Shown here piece by piece: positions 32,920 through 41,375 of a DNA stretch of 64,000 nt. The position numbers were made by a program, and so were the translations under genes. Source of the DNA: Nitrospira sp. Lineage in GTDB: Bacteria > Nitrospirota > Nitrospiria > Nitrospirales > UBA8639. Below the pieces are notes generated by a model that was given only the letters and a program-made list of their open reading frames with translations, had not been told where the DNA came from and did no database searches. The stretch is from positions 2,304,001 to 2,368,000 of the forward strand of contig CP058931.1 in the NCBI GenBank assembly GCA_024760505.1. The letters run 5' to 3'. Position 1 is the stretch's first letter. Every line of letters begins with the position of its first letter.

Positions 32920-33090
32920 ATGAATGAACATAAGGCCGGTCGGGTGAATGGAACCCTTAAAACGGGGAGGCAAGAAGTCTGCGCCCATCAACGCCTGGTA
33001 GACGAACAGGTCAATATACAAGGCGAGAAAACGGGGCACCTGGTTTGTCGGGAATGTGGTGAGGTCATCCATAATCCGGTGGAAGTCTGA
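32920..33090 (+). CDS. Small protein with CxxC motif, unknown
   Basis: The ATG at 32920 follows GGAAGGGGGG and opens 56 codons: a Lys/Arg-rich start, CAHQRLVDEQVNI, then GHLVCRECGEVIHNP. The Cys-x-His plus CxxC arrangement could bind one zinc ion. It follows the CBS-receiver gene by 73 bases on the same strand, likely in the same transcript. Family not recognised. Confidence 0.6.
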   Translation: MNEHKAGRVNGTLKTGRQEVCAHQRLVDEQVNIQGEKTGHLVCRECGEVIHNPVEV

Positions 33091-33374
33091 AATCGATGGA
33101 GATGAATGTCATACCCTGGGTGCTGTAGGAGGAAGGTGAAGGCCTGTGACGCTATCTCGTGCTTTAGGACGTTGAATGTGCCAAAGAGAAAGGGGCGCGG
33201 TGTTAGTCGCTACTGTTCAGATGGGGTTTTGAGCGATTTGATATGTCTTTACCCATGAGCGGTCAATCCGGTTTGATCGTCGCAGGAAAGAACACGTCCG
33301 TCTTCTGCTCATCTTTCTTGAGATGATAAAGAGCTGAACTGATATCAAGGCAATACAAGGCGGAGGTTGATCCA

Positions 33375-33620
33375 ATGAAAGATATTTCATTCGTGTCCCA
33401 CAAGCAGGGAGAAATGCAAAGTCTGCCGGTTTCTGTCAATGAAGACCAGGAGATGCGGCATGATGGTTCTTCTGATTCGCTAGCGATCATCATTGATAAT
33501 CGTGCCCATGAGATCTCCCAACAGGGAGGTGAGCCTCGTGGCCCGAGTTTAGCCAGTTGGTTGAAAGCCGCAAGGGAGGTTTTGTCCGAGGATTCTGAAA
33601 GGCCGCCATTGACTGCCTAA
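33375..33620 (+). CDS. Small DUF2934-like protein
   Basis: The 81-residue protein has GGAGG seven bases before the ATG. Its C-terminal half (IIDNRAHEISQQGGEPRGPS then LASWLKAAREVL) follows the DUF2934 pattern seen in the proteins at 34910, 37660, 53821 and 63229: I-x3-A-x-E-x3-x-GG-x5-D/S-x-W-x3-E/R. The tryptophan and spacing are kept, but the usual acidic DW is replaced by SW. DUF2934 has no known function and is frequent in Nitrospira. It precedes the first nucleotidyltransferase-DUF2934 cassette. Confidence 0.65.
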   Translation: MKDISFVSHKQGEMQSLPVSVNEDQEMRHDGSSDSLAIIIDNRAHEISQQGGEPRGPSLASWLKAAREVLSEDSERPPLTA

Positions 33621-33722
33621 AGCCTGTTTGCTTGGCTCAACAGTTTTACTCAGGTCCTCATCCCCACGCCTGAATTCTGACATTTTTAATCAAGAATCCT
33701 TTTTTCTTCATCTCTCCGGAAG

Positions 33723-33752
33723 ATGGGTCTCCGCTCACAACGGCGGGGATGA
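33723..33752 (-). repeat. Type 1 palindromic repeat, inverted orientation
   Basis: Read on the minus strand this is GTCATCCCCGCCGTTGTGAG followed by CGGAGACCCAT, a diverged copy of the GTCATCCCCGC/GCGGGGATCCA hairpin found around the GIY-YIG genes. Confidence 0.7.
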
Positions 33753-33802
33753 CTAAGGAGAAGGTAAAGGTTCGGCATTTTGTCTCGGACATCCCTCAGA
33801 AC

Positions 33803-33842
33803 CCTAGGAATATTTTCTTGGTTTCCTAGGGAAATACCCAGT
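33803..33842 (+). promoter_or_regulatory. Tandem CTAGG operator, copy 3 (before nucleotidyltransferase cassette 1)
   Basis: Distal box CCTAGGAATATTTTCTTG at 33803 and proximal box CCTAGGGAAATACCCAGT at 33825 are again 22 bp apart. The proximal box is the least symmetric of the four. It ends 94 bp before the ATG at 33936. Confidence 0.85.
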
Positions 33843-33935
33843 ATCCCTCTCTCTTCTTTCACGCTACAAAGGACCGCGTCGGTATATTCATAGCTTTCAT
33901 ACAATTTTTTCGTGCAAAGGAAGGAGTTCCGCCCT

Positions 33936-34913
33936 ATGTCTCAATCCCATGCCTTATGGTCCATGATTCTCGCCGGTGGGGAGGGGGAACGAACGCGTCC
34001 GTTTATTGAGCGATGGTTAGGCTATCCCAAACCCAAACAGTACTGTACATTCGTGGGAAACCGGTCGATGTTGCAACACACCTTAGACCGGGCGGATCGC
34101 CTTGGGGCTCCTCATAAAAAAATCACGGTGGTGGCCCAAAGCCATCAAGGGTTTGCAGGTGAGGCCTTAGGAGGTCAGCGGGCAGGACAAGTGATTCTTG
34201 AACCAAACTATTGCGGCACCGCCCCTGAGATGTTTCTCCCTCTCACCTATGTCCGGGCATGGGATCCAAGTGCCACGGTGGTCATCTTCCCTTCTGACCA
34301 TTTTGTGTTTCCGGAAAATCGATTTCTGGAAATGGTTCGGCGTGCCATAAGCGGGAGTCGTATTTTTCAGGATCGCCTCCTGTTATTGGGGGTACGTCCC
34401 ACTCATCTCGAATTGGACTATGGCTGGATGAATGTGGGTGGGGTGTTGGGTTGGAGTGGAGGATCCTGTGTTCGGCAAGTCGATTCCTTTGTTGAGCAAC
34501 TCGACCACGTCCAGGCCCTCAACGCTATGGCCAAAGGGGCGCTCTGGAACACGTCGGTGATCGTCGGGAAAGTTTCCACCATCTGGAAGCTTGGGTGGCA
34601 ATACCTTCCGGTTATCATGGAACGATTTGAGCGATTAGGAAAGGCTATCGGGAGCACTCATGAAGGTCGCATGCTTCGTCAGTTATATCAGAAAATGCCC
34701 ATATTAGATGTGTCTTCCGAATTACTCCAGCGCGTTCCGGAACACCTGGGGATGATTGAGCTAGAAGACGTGCTTTGGAGTGATTGGGAATGCTCAGACC
34801 GCATTCGTGACACGCTGAATGTTCTTGGTAAGGAGCCTGCGTTCCCCTCCGAGCTTGTCACCATGCCCTGTACTTCTCCTCATGCACTCTCTTCACTCGA
34901 GGTGACCCGATGA
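33936..34913 (+). CDS. Mannose-1-phosphate guanylyltransferase-like nucleotidyltransferase, cassette copy 1
   Basis: The start at 33936 follows AAGGAAGGAG and gives 325 residues. The N-terminal signature is ILAGGEGERTRPFIERW, then KPKQYCTFVGNRSMLQHTLDRA, CGTAPEMFLPL and IFPSDHFVFPENRF. These match the GDP-mannose pyrophosphorylase fold (sugar-1-phosphate + GTP to GDP-sugar), but the usual GTRLWPLSR is GERTRPFIE. The sugar-phosphate motif FxEKP is lost here (SFVEQLDHV), and GYIE is DYGWMN. There is no C-terminal isomerase domain. Of the three copies this is the most diverged, so its catalytic activity is doubtful. The stop overlaps the next gene as ATGA; expression likely follows the upstream tandem operator. 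Confidence 0.85.
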   Translation: MSQSHALWSMILAGGEGERTRPFIERWLGYPKPKQYCTFVGNRSMLQHTLDRADRLGAPHKKITVVAQSHQGFAGEALGGQRAGQVILEPNYCGTAPEMFLPLTYVRAWDPSATVVIFPSDHFVFPENRFLEMVRRAISGSRIFQDRLLLLGVRPTHLELDYGWMNVGGVLGWSGGSCVRQVDSFVEQLDHVQALNAMAKGALWNTSVIVGKVSTIWKLGWQYLPVIMERFERLGKAIGSTHEGRMLRQLYQKMPILDVSSELLQRVPEHLGMIELEDVLWSDWECSDRIRDTLNVLGKEPAFPSELVTMPCTSPHALSSLEVTR

Positions 34914-35236
34914 GTCGTCAACGAGTATTAGCCACAAGTGCCCGCAAGGAACCGGGAGAACAGCCTGACGTGACTCGTCAAGGCAGGAGCGTGTCGGGTA
35001 AGCCACCACGCGCCAAGACATCTTCCAGTGGCAAGAACCGCAAACCTCTTCGGCCGGAACAGGAACATGATCGCGAGACTCCATTCGCGAATGAGGGTAT
35101 TCATCCACGAATTGCTGAACGGGCCTATGAGCTCTACCAGCGGCGGGGAGGCCACCACGGCCAGGACCTCGATGATTGGTTTCTCGCGGAGCAAGAGGTC
35201 ATGGCTGAAGAAACACGGGAAAATATTGAACCATAG
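34910..35236 (+). CDS. DUF2934 protein, cassette copy 1
   Basis: The 108-residue protein is translationally coupled to the nucleotidyltransferase (ATGA). The first 60 residues are basic and disordered (Lys, Arg, Ser, Pro). The C-terminal DUF2934 segment reads HPRIAERAYELYQRRGGHHGQDLDDWFLAEQEVM. This motif (I-A-x-x-A-Y-E-L-x-x-x-R-G-G-H-x-G-x-D-x-x-D-W) probably forms two short helices with an invariant His and Trp. Function unknown. Consistent pairing suggests it binds or targets its partner enzyme. Confidence 0.85.
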   Translation: MSRQRVLATSARKEPGEQPDVTRQGRSVSGKPPRAKTSSSGKNRKPLRPEQEHDRETPFANEGIHPRIAERAYELYQRRGGHHGQDLDDWFLAEQEVMAEETRENIEP

Positions 35237-35830
35237 AGCGAAATCTGGGACAGCCGGCCTTGCCCCGTTATCGGGCATAAGTCAGCAGACACCCATCCCA
35301 AATGAAGACTTAAAGGATTTCCGAAATATAGCGTTAGGGATGGTCCCGATGGGACTCAGTTGTCGATGCATATATCAATGGTGTCAACTTTGCTCGGATA
35401 TCCCCCGCGGAACCTGAGGGGGAATCCATCTTCGAATGACTCAATTCCGTCTGGGTTCCTCATAATAAACCCTGGGAATGACCAATGGGTCTGATTCCCG
35501 CTTTTCCCCCCTTGTTGTTGCAATCTTCAACAGTTCCCCATTAATCCCTGTAGCTTTTTTGGCCAAATAGACCTTTCCCGCCTAGTCCGTTTCCTCAGAA
35601 CCCATTGCGAACAGAGGGAATTGTTTCGAGGCCCTCTCCTTGCATAACCCTCGCTAGAGAAAGAGTAGCGGGTCTATACCGTCAGGGGAAGGTGAAAGGC
35701 TTCTAGGGCAAAGGAGATGTGAGTGGAGCCTAGAAATCAAAGATATTAAGTCATTAACGGGGGTTCCTCCGTGGAAAGTACGGCGTGAGGGCCGATCACG
35801 AATTTATGTCTCGAGGGTAAGAGGTACAGG
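35237..35830. other. Intergenic region with decayed palindromic repeats
   Basis: No gene was supported in these 594 bases. A degenerate type 1 hairpin (ATCCCCCGCGGAACCTGAGG then GGGAATCCATC, 35398-35432) and traces of a type 2 unit (GGGAATGACCAATGGGTCTG, 35473-35492) are visible. CTAG-containing sequences at 35582, 35702 and 35729 resemble the operator boxes but lack the 22-bp spacing. Confidence 0.5.
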
Positions 35831-36187
35831 ATGTATCGGATTTTAGATGAAAGTGAAAACGGAAGTGTGGGAATACGGGTTGAGGGTAAATTATCAGCGG
35901 AAGAGTATGATCTCTTGAATGCGTACCTGGAACATTTGATGCAGGAAGTTGGGCCGATTAATTTCTTATGCTATATGGCAACCGTGGAAGGCGAAAATGG
36001 GCAAGCCTTATGGGAGGAGATGACCGATCATCTTCGGAACGTTCAAGATTATCAACGAATTGCGGTGGTGGGAAGCCGGCGATGGTTGGAGGGCGGAGGA
36101 GATGTTTCTATTTCCTGGCCCAGTGCTCAGTTCAAATATTTCACACCAGACCAGACCGACGAGGCCTGGCATTGGGTAAAGGGGTGA
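35831..36187 (+). CDS. SpoIIAA-like (STAS-related) protein, single domain
   Basis: The 118-residue protein, with an AGAGG ribosome-binding site, has the pattern of the SpoIIAA-like family (PF11964): GIRVEGKLSAEEYDLLNAYLEHLMQEVG, INFLCYMATVEG, then a helix, YQRIAVVGSRRWLE and a C-terminal helix ending DEAWHWVKG. These small alpha/beta proteins are STAS relatives of unknown role. A two-domain relative lies at 44188. It sits between two nucleotidyltransferase cassettes. Confidence 0.8.
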   Translation: MYRILDESENGSVGIRVEGKLSAEEYDLLNAYLEHLMQEVGPINFLCYMATVEGENGQALWEEMTDHLRNVQDYQRIAVVGSRRWLEGGGDVSISWPSAQFKYFTPDQTDEAWHWVKG

Positions 36188-36259
36188 AATTACTCAAACC
36201 CATTGCCAAGGGGGCTTCCTCCGGATCCCGCAGAGAGCGTGGCCGTGAATGAGTTTTGG

Positions 36260-36530
36260 GGGGATAGCGTCCCCGTCATGTTGAATCGGGCATCTGTTTC
36301 ATTTTCGCGCTCCCCCATATCTGTGATCTGGAGTCGATCCGGTTTTCTATCTCCCATTGTCACCCCTGACGCCTTACACTTCACCTTTGACGTCTTCTCC
36401 GGATTGATCCCCGCTACAAACCTGCGGGGATGACAGGCAAAGTAATACGATTCCATTCCATTGACCTCTAACTTTTTTGCATTTTCGGCAATGCCTCCCC
36501 CCTGTCATGCCCGACATGGTGAATTGGACT
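36260..36530 (-). repeat. Palindromic repeats in inverted orientation
   Basis: On the minus strand, 36405-36435 reads GTCATCCCCGCAGGTTTGTA then GCGGGGATCA (type 1). Next, 36258-36297 carries GATGCCCGATTCAACATGAC then GGGGACGCTATCCCC (a type 2/type 1 hybrid). At 36506-36530, CCAATTCACCATG followed by TCGGGCATGAC is a half-decayed type 2 unit. The orientation is opposite to the clusters at 25.7 and 29.3 kb. Confidence 0.75.
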
Positions 36531-36542
36531 TTTATTATAGGC

Positions 36543-36582
36543 CCTAGGGACATTTTCCTGGTTGACTAGGGAAATTCCTAGT
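36543..36582 (+). promoter_or_regulatory. Tandem CTAGG operator, copy 4 (before nucleotidyltransferase cassette 2)
   Basis: Distal box CCTAGGGACATTTTCCTG at 36543 and proximal box ACTAGGGAAATTCCTAGT at 36565 start 22 bp apart. The proximal box is a full inverted repeat. It ends 98 bp before the ATG at 36680, nearly the same distance as in cassette 1. Confidence 0.88.
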
Positions 36583-36679
36583 TCCTTCCTTGTGTGAAAT
36601 GTTTTAGAAAGGACATTCCGTAATGGGGGAAGACCCCCATTGTGCTAGGGCATTCCTGACCCAGGGAGGGAGAAAGAAC

Positions 36680-37660
36680 ATGCTAAGAGCCGGGGCTCAT
36701 CCGTTGTGGTCGATTATTTTAGCTGGTGGGGAGGGGGAAAGGACCCGCCCGTTTATTGAACAGTGGTTGGGGGGGCATAAACCCAAGCAGTATTGTACCT
36801 TTGTCGGGAATCGATCCATGCTCCAACATACGCTGGATCGGGCAGACCGATTGGTCAGACCTGAACAGAAGGTCACGGTGATCGGTCGGAACCATCGGAA
36901 GTTTTTCAATGATGCCATGGAGGGAAATACCTCTGGGCACGTTATTGTTCAGCCCCAGAATTGTGGAACAGCCGCGGGAGTGTTTCTTCCGCTGACCTTT
37001 ATTCGAGCTTGGGATGCTGATGCTACAGTCGTCATTTTCCCATCCGATCATTTTGTCTTTCCGGAAGCTCGTTTTCTCGAAACGATCAGGCGAGGGATTC
37101 GCGCCAGTCACTTTCTCCAGGATCGTCTGATCCTGTTTGGCGTGTCTCCTTCCCATCCCGAATTGGACTATGGGTGGATCAACCTTGGCGAAGTCCTGGG
37201 CTGGAGCCATGGGTCATGTATTCGCCACGTTGGTTCCTTTCTTGAAAAACCAGACCTCCTTGAAGGGAAGCAGGTCATGGCAAGTGGCGCTCTTTGGAAT
37301 ACCTTGGTGATTGTGGCAAAAGTGGCCACTCTCTGGAAACTTGGTTGGCAAACCCTGCCGGTTATGATGGAGCGGTTTGAACAGTTAGGAGCGACGATTG
37401 GAACGGTGCACGAAAATGAGACGCTGCACGAGATCTATCGAGACATGCCTATCCTGGACTTTTCTCGTACGTTGCTTCAACGAATTCCTGAGCATCTGGG
37501 AGTGATGGAATTCGAAGAAGTGCTGTGGAGTGATTGGGGACAACCCGAACGTATTGCCCATACCCTCAAAACTCTCGGGAAAAAACCTGCATTTCCTTCC
37601 GAAATTTTACAAAGGTCCTTGGCTCCGACCGATGCCATTCCTCACGTAGAGGTGACGTGA
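36680..37660 (+). CDS. Mannose-1-phosphate guanylyltransferase-like nucleotidyltransferase, cassette copy 2
   Basis: The ATG at 36680 is preceded by GGGAGGGAG; an earlier in-frame start at 36623 lacks one. The 326-residue product shows ILAGGEGERTRPFIEQWLGG, KPKQYCTFVGNRSMLQHTLD, CGTAAGVFLPLTFI, IFPSDHFVFPEARF, DYGWINLGEVLG and the intact sugar-phosphate motif FLEKPD. It differs from canonical GDP-mannose pyrophosphorylases in the nucleotide loop and in DYGWIN (GYIE in the family). There is no isomerase domain. Coupled to the next gene as TGATG and preceded by the tandem operator. Confidence 0.87.
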   Translation: MLRAGAHPLWSIILAGGEGERTRPFIEQWLGGHKPKQYCTFVGNRSMLQHTLDRADRLVRPEQKVTVIGRNHRKFFNDAMEGNTSGHVIVQPQNCGTAAGVFLPLTFIRAWDADATVVIFPSDHFVFPEARFLETIRRGIRASHFLQDRLILFGVSPSHPELDYGWINLGEVLGWSHGSCIRHVGSFLEKPDLLEGKQVMASGALWNTLVIVAKVATLWKLGWQTLPVMMERFEQLGATIGTVHENETLHEIYRDMPILDFSRTLLQRIPEHLGVMEFEEVLWSDWGQPERIAHTLKTLGKKPAFPSEILQRSLAPTDAIPHVEVT

Positions 37661-37968
37661 TGGCGAAAAAGCCATTAGTTCAACCATCCCAAAATGATAC
37701 GCCCCAAAAGTCTTCCTCGTCTGGCAAGCTCAAGAGTATGTTAATGAAAAAGCCTTCAAAGAAGCCGGCACCTTTAGAGGTTGAGGAGGGCCTGATCGCT
37801 GCCGTCACCGAGTCTCTGAATTTCCAGCCTACTTATGGGGATGGACCCGCGCGGATTGCCCGGCGGGCGTATGAATTATTTCAGGGCCGAGGCGGGCATC
37901 CTGGGCAGGATATCAATGATTGGTTAGCTGCCGAGCAAGAGATATTGGCCAAAGATCTATCATCCTAG
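37660..37968 (+). CDS. DUF2934 protein, cassette copy 2
   Basis: The 102-residue protein starts on the last base of the preceding stop codon. A basic low-complexity N-terminus (KKPLVQPSQND, KPSKKPAPLE) precedes the DUF2934 motif ARIARRAYELFQGRGGHPGQ then DINDWLAAEQEI. Same layout as the proteins at 34910 and 53821. Function unknown. Confidence 0.85.
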   Translation: MAKKPLVQPSQNDTPQKSSSSGKLKSMLMKKPSKKPAPLEVEEGLIAAVTESLNFQPTYGDGPARIARRAYELFQGRGGHPGQDINDWLAAEQEILAKDLSS

Positions 37969-38665
37969 TCCAGGAGGTCTGTTCATCAGCCGGGTTGCAA
38001 AAAATCCGGTCGCACATCTTCCCCTTTTGTTCTGAATGGCGGCCCGGTTTACTAGAGTGTTTTTTCGCTGTTTGTGTTGGTAGATTGTCACTAGGTCAAA
38101 GCCATGTCGCTTTTGCTGTTTCTGAAAAAGAGGTGTTTGTATGATACCCAGGAACAGGTTTTGTGGTTTCATTTTGATCTCATTAGTCGTACCAATCGAT
38201 GGGGGTTGCAGGTTTTAGTTGGTCTCAAGATCAAAGACGTGACCAACTCCAGACTCCGGGTGACCTTCAACAACCGGAAAAAAACAACACTGGACGCTAA
38301 AAACGGGATTGAGAAAGCGAGCAGCTTAAAAAACACGAAAGGCACCTGGCCTGAAAGGCCAAAAGAATTCAATCCTAAAGTCCAACCGGAAAAGATCAAT
38401 TTCCCTCAATGGGAAAAGGATGCGGTATGGGCCGGCAAGGACGGTAGGTAGCAAGACCCAATTCCGGCTGCCATGGATGAATAAAAGCCATGAGCCAAAG
38501 CTCTATGCGCAGAACAACCAGAGCCCGGGGTTCATCGGGTAGGCATTGGTCCAGTCCCGTTCACCGGTTTCCTTTGACGTCTGTTACCCCATTTTCGAAG
38601 TTGTTGGACTGATGGAGAGTCTGTCTTGTGAAACAGAATTAAAATGTCTTCTTCTCAAGGGAGAA
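37969..38665. other. Intergenic region with one doubtful open frame
   Basis: A 115-codon frame (38104-38451, plus) has only a weak TAGGTC before its ATG. Its Lys/Asn-rich product (ending NFPQWEKDAVWAGKDGR) resembles nothing I know, and it is more AT-rich than its neighbours. It might be a recent acquisition or chance. No repeat or RNA structure was identified. Confidence 0.35.
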
Positions 38666-38896
38666 ATGATGCGTGGTTCAAGATGGGCCTTGATCATATT
38701 GGGGATTTTTGGTGTATCCATGTTAGGGTGTTTGCCCACGCCATCAGTGAGTGGAGAGATACGTCCTGCAGGGGAATGGCATGGCAGAGCGGGAATGATC
38801 TACATGTCGCTCTCCGGACTTTATCTACCGGATAGAGGCTTCGCCCATTTCTCCAGTCAGAATGGTTTTATGTTCGACCTCTCACCGACCACATGA
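38666..38896 (+). CDS. Small putative lipoprotein
   Basis: AAGGGAG precedes tandem ATGs; the 76-residue product has a signal of the lipoprotein type (RGSRWALIILGIFGVSMLGC) with Cys as the probable lipidated residue near position 21. The mature part (PTPSVSGEIRPAGEWHG, then a moderately hydrophobic tail) has no recognised domain. It stands alone, with over 300 bases on either side. Confidence 0.55.
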   Translation: MMRGSRWALIILGIFGVSMLGCLPTPSVSGEIRPAGEWHGRAGMIYMSLSGLYLPDRGFAHFSSQNGFMFDLSPTT

Positions 38897-39238
38897 TCGT
38901 CTTAAGATTCCGGAATTCCTCACGTCTGTATTGAGTTCATGAAATCGCATGGAGGTTGAGACGAATACGACCTCTCATTCGCTTGTTCCTTCCTCCTATC
39001 CCGGAAAGAGCGTTCCAACCCCACATATGAATCCTATGGGGCAAACCCTACCGAATCATGGGTAGTTTCTGGTAATTCACAAACGGGTCCGTTAAGGCAA
39101 AACGCCTTTAAAGCAGGCAGTGGATTGAGAGCGATCCACACGCAATTTCCTGTTGCGTCGAGCGGGGTAGAGCTGCGAACATACGAATCGGCTTTGGCCT
39201 CATGCGAATTCATGCCGACGCACCAATCTCTTTTTGTC
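38897..39238. other. Intergenic region, convergent
   Basis: Between the small lipoprotein and marC (convergent). No gene, repeat or clear terminator hairpin was recognised. Confidence 0.35.
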
Positions 39239-39874
39239 TTATCCCGCCAAAGCCGGAAACAACCCCTTCAATCCGTTAGCAATAAATTCTACGGCGATGG
39301 CGGCCAGGATGAGTCCCATGATACGTGTAAAAATATTAATGCCGGTCTGGCCTAAATGCCTGGAGATCCACGGTGCCAAATGTAAAGACGCCCAAATGCA
39401 TATGCCGACTGCAACGATCGCAAGGGCAATAAGGGCTTCATGAGCCCAGCCGGTTCCTTTATGGGCCTGAAGCACGACGGTGCTCAACGAACCGGGTCCC
39501 GCCAGTAACGGGGTTGAGAGCGGGACGATGGCAATGTCCTGTTTACTGTCGGACTCCTCAGCTTCTTCTTTGGTCTGCACCGTGAGGCTCCGTTGTGCCT
39601 GAAGCATGGAAATCGCCAGGAGTAAAATGAGGATCCCGCCACCCACTCTGAAAGAACTCACACTGATTCCGAAAATTGCGAGGACTCCTTCCCCTGCGAC
39701 CAAGGTCACCAAGAGGATCAGAGTCGCCGAGAATGAAGCGATCCTGGCAATGTTTTGCCGGGCTTTCATCTCTTTTCCTGGAGTGAGGGCGATGAACATG
39801 GAGATAGCCCCCAAGGGATTGATGACGGCTACCAGCGCCACAAAAAATTTTAGATATTCAGTATAATCCAGCAT
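39239..39874 (-). CDS. MarC-family integral membrane protein
   Basis: The 211-residue protein has six predicted membrane segments and the family signatures FVALVAVINPLGAISMFIAL near the start, FRVGGGILILLLAISML in the middle, and VPLSTPLLAGPGSLSTVVL after the central loop. MarC (UPF0056) proteins are inner-membrane proteins of uncertain function; the old link to multiple antibiotic resistance is not supported. A GGATACC sequence precedes the ATG. Intact and of usual length. Confidence 0.92.
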   Translation of the reverse strand: MLDYTEYLKFFVALVAVINPLGAISMFIALTPGKEMKARQNIARIASFSATLILLVTLVAGEGVLAIFGISVSSFRVGGGILILLLAISMLQAQRSLTVQTKEEAEESDSKQDIAIVPLSTPLLAGPGSLSTVVLQAHKGTGWAHEALIALAIVAVGICIWASLHLAPWISRHLGQTGINIFTRIMGLILAAIAVEFIANGLKGLFPALAG

Positions 39875-40242
39875 CGGGTATCCATTTGTTTGTCCCTCTC
39901 ATACATCTGCGTATCAGGGACATGTCCCTCTCTACATGCTCACTGGCCACAAAAGGCATGAGTTGTGATGGGGTGTGACATGGAAAACCTGTACAGTCAT
40001 GAGACGCCTCTCATTGTAAAAATCAAAGAAAAGTTTCACCTCATTTCCTATTGCCGGATTGTCATGCGTGGGGCCTGACGCTCAACTGGTCCGGCTGCCG
40101 TGGGATCGTGTGTCGTTGGTTCGGCTATCTGTCATTCACCTGGGGGAAACGGAATTGAGAAAAGAAAATACAGGAAAGGGAGACATAAGGTAAACTGGAA
40201 TGGGGAAGGCGGTTTCTGTTGTTATGAGATGAAAGGAGCGCA
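39875..40242. other. Divergent promoter region between marC and the UspA gene
   Basis: No gene was seen. Both flanking genes are transcribed away from here, so two promoters are expected. AAAGGAG at 40230-40236 is the ribosome-binding site of the UspA gene. None of the CTAGG operator boxes occur here. Confidence 0.4.
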
Positions 40243-41172
40243 ATGATGAAAGTGTTGTTGGCGGTAGAGCAAACTCGTATTTCTGAAGGTGCCATTCAGG
40301 TTCTGAGCAAGCTGACACTGCCCGGTGGATCCGATCTGTTTCTTCTCCATGTGAACCCCGTCCCTCAAAAGATTACGGGTCTGGCGAAGGAACGGATTTT
40401 GAAAATCTCCCAGCAGGTACAAGAGGTTCAAAAGCAGGCGCTTGAACAGGCGCGTGAGTTTCTGGGTAAGGTCGAAAAAAGGCTGAATCATCAGGATGTG
40501 CATCTGTTTCCTCTTGTAAAAAAGGGCTTTCCTGGAGAGGAAATTTTAAAAACCATTCACGCGAAAGACGTCGATCTGGTGGTCCTCGGATCACGTGGCT
40601 ATTCAAAAGCGAAGGGGATTTTACTCGGGAGTGTGAGTCAATGGGTGTTACAGGAAGCGCCATGCTCGGTGTTGATCGCTCGCCCCATGGCTCGGGAGAA
40701 AAAAGCTGTTCGAGGCATGAAGCTTCTCCTGGCTACTGATGGATCTGCCGATTCACGAGCGGCCGTTGAATTTATTAAAAACCTGACATTACCCCCTTCC
40801 TCACAGATCACCATTCTCCATGTCGTCAAAAAACATGTGTTCGAAACTGAACAAACGTTGATTGCCGACAGCAAGAAGGAGGATGAATTTGCCAAATTGG
40901 CCGAAGAACTCCTGGCGATCCGAGGCCGGGAAGGAGCGAAACTCCTTGAACAGACTCGAAAGGTCCTGAGTGCTCCTCACCTCCAAATTCAGGAGCGATT
41001 GGTGTTTGGCAATCCAGGAGATGAAATTTTGAAAGCTGTTCGATATGTGCGAGCTGATCTTGTTGTCTTGGGGTCGCGTGGCTCGACCGGGGTCAAGCGG
41101 GTGTTTCTGGGCAGTGTATCGAACAAGGTGGTCTACGGTGCCGGATGTTCGGTGGCGGTCATACGGCATTAA
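40243..41172 (+). CDS. Tandem universal stress protein (UspA x2)
   Basis: The 309-residue protein has two Usp domains (about 1-150 and 157-309). Each has the start strand (KVLLAVEQT; KLLLATDGSADSRAAVEF) and the ATP-binding turn: VVLGSRGYSKAKGILLGSVS in the first, and VVLGSRGSTGVKRVFLGSVS in the second. Both G-2x-G-9x-G-S patterns are complete, so both halves may bind ATP. The first domain starts with VEQ rather than the usual DGS. Universal stress proteins help cells survive starvation and oxidative or uncoupling stress. A strong AAAGGAG precedes the double ATG. Confidence 0.94.
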   Translation: MMKVLLAVEQTRISEGAIQVLSKLTLPGGSDLFLLHVNPVPQKITGLAKERILKISQQVQEVQKQALEQAREFLGKVEKRLNHQDVHLFPLVKKGFPGEEILKTIHAKDVDLVVLGSRGYSKAKGILLGSVSQWVLQEAPCSVLIARPMAREKKAVRGMKLLLATDGSADSRAAVEFIKNLTLPPSSQITILHVVKKHVFETEQTLIADSKKEDEFAKLAEELLAIRGREGAKLLEQTRKVLSAPHLQIQERLVFGNPGDEILKAVRYVRADLVVLGSRGSTGVKRVFLGSVSNKVVYGAGCSVAVIRH

Positions 41173-41375
41173 GCGAAGGAGTGGTGCTCGGAAATCCGTG
41201 AGAAGAAAGCTGTCATGTGGCATGAACATGGTCCTGGCGGGGCTTGCCTCGCTCCCATGGACGTGGACGGCAAAATGGACTTGCTGCTCCTTCCTCACCC
41301 GATCCCGTCCCCACTGTGGCGGTCGGTTTTGCAGAAGTGTTTGCCATTAATCATCTGTGAATAAAGGTTCGTGTC

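Noticed and set aside
35582..35750. CTAG-containing sites considered as a fifth tandem operator
   Set aside because: The right half sites are missing and spacing (27 bp between the closest pair) does not match the strict 22 bp of the four accepted copies.
38104..38451. 115-codon open frame between cassette 2 and the small lipoprotein
   Set aside because: Weak ribosome-binding site, atypical Lys/Asn-rich composition and no recognised motif; listed only within the gap entry.
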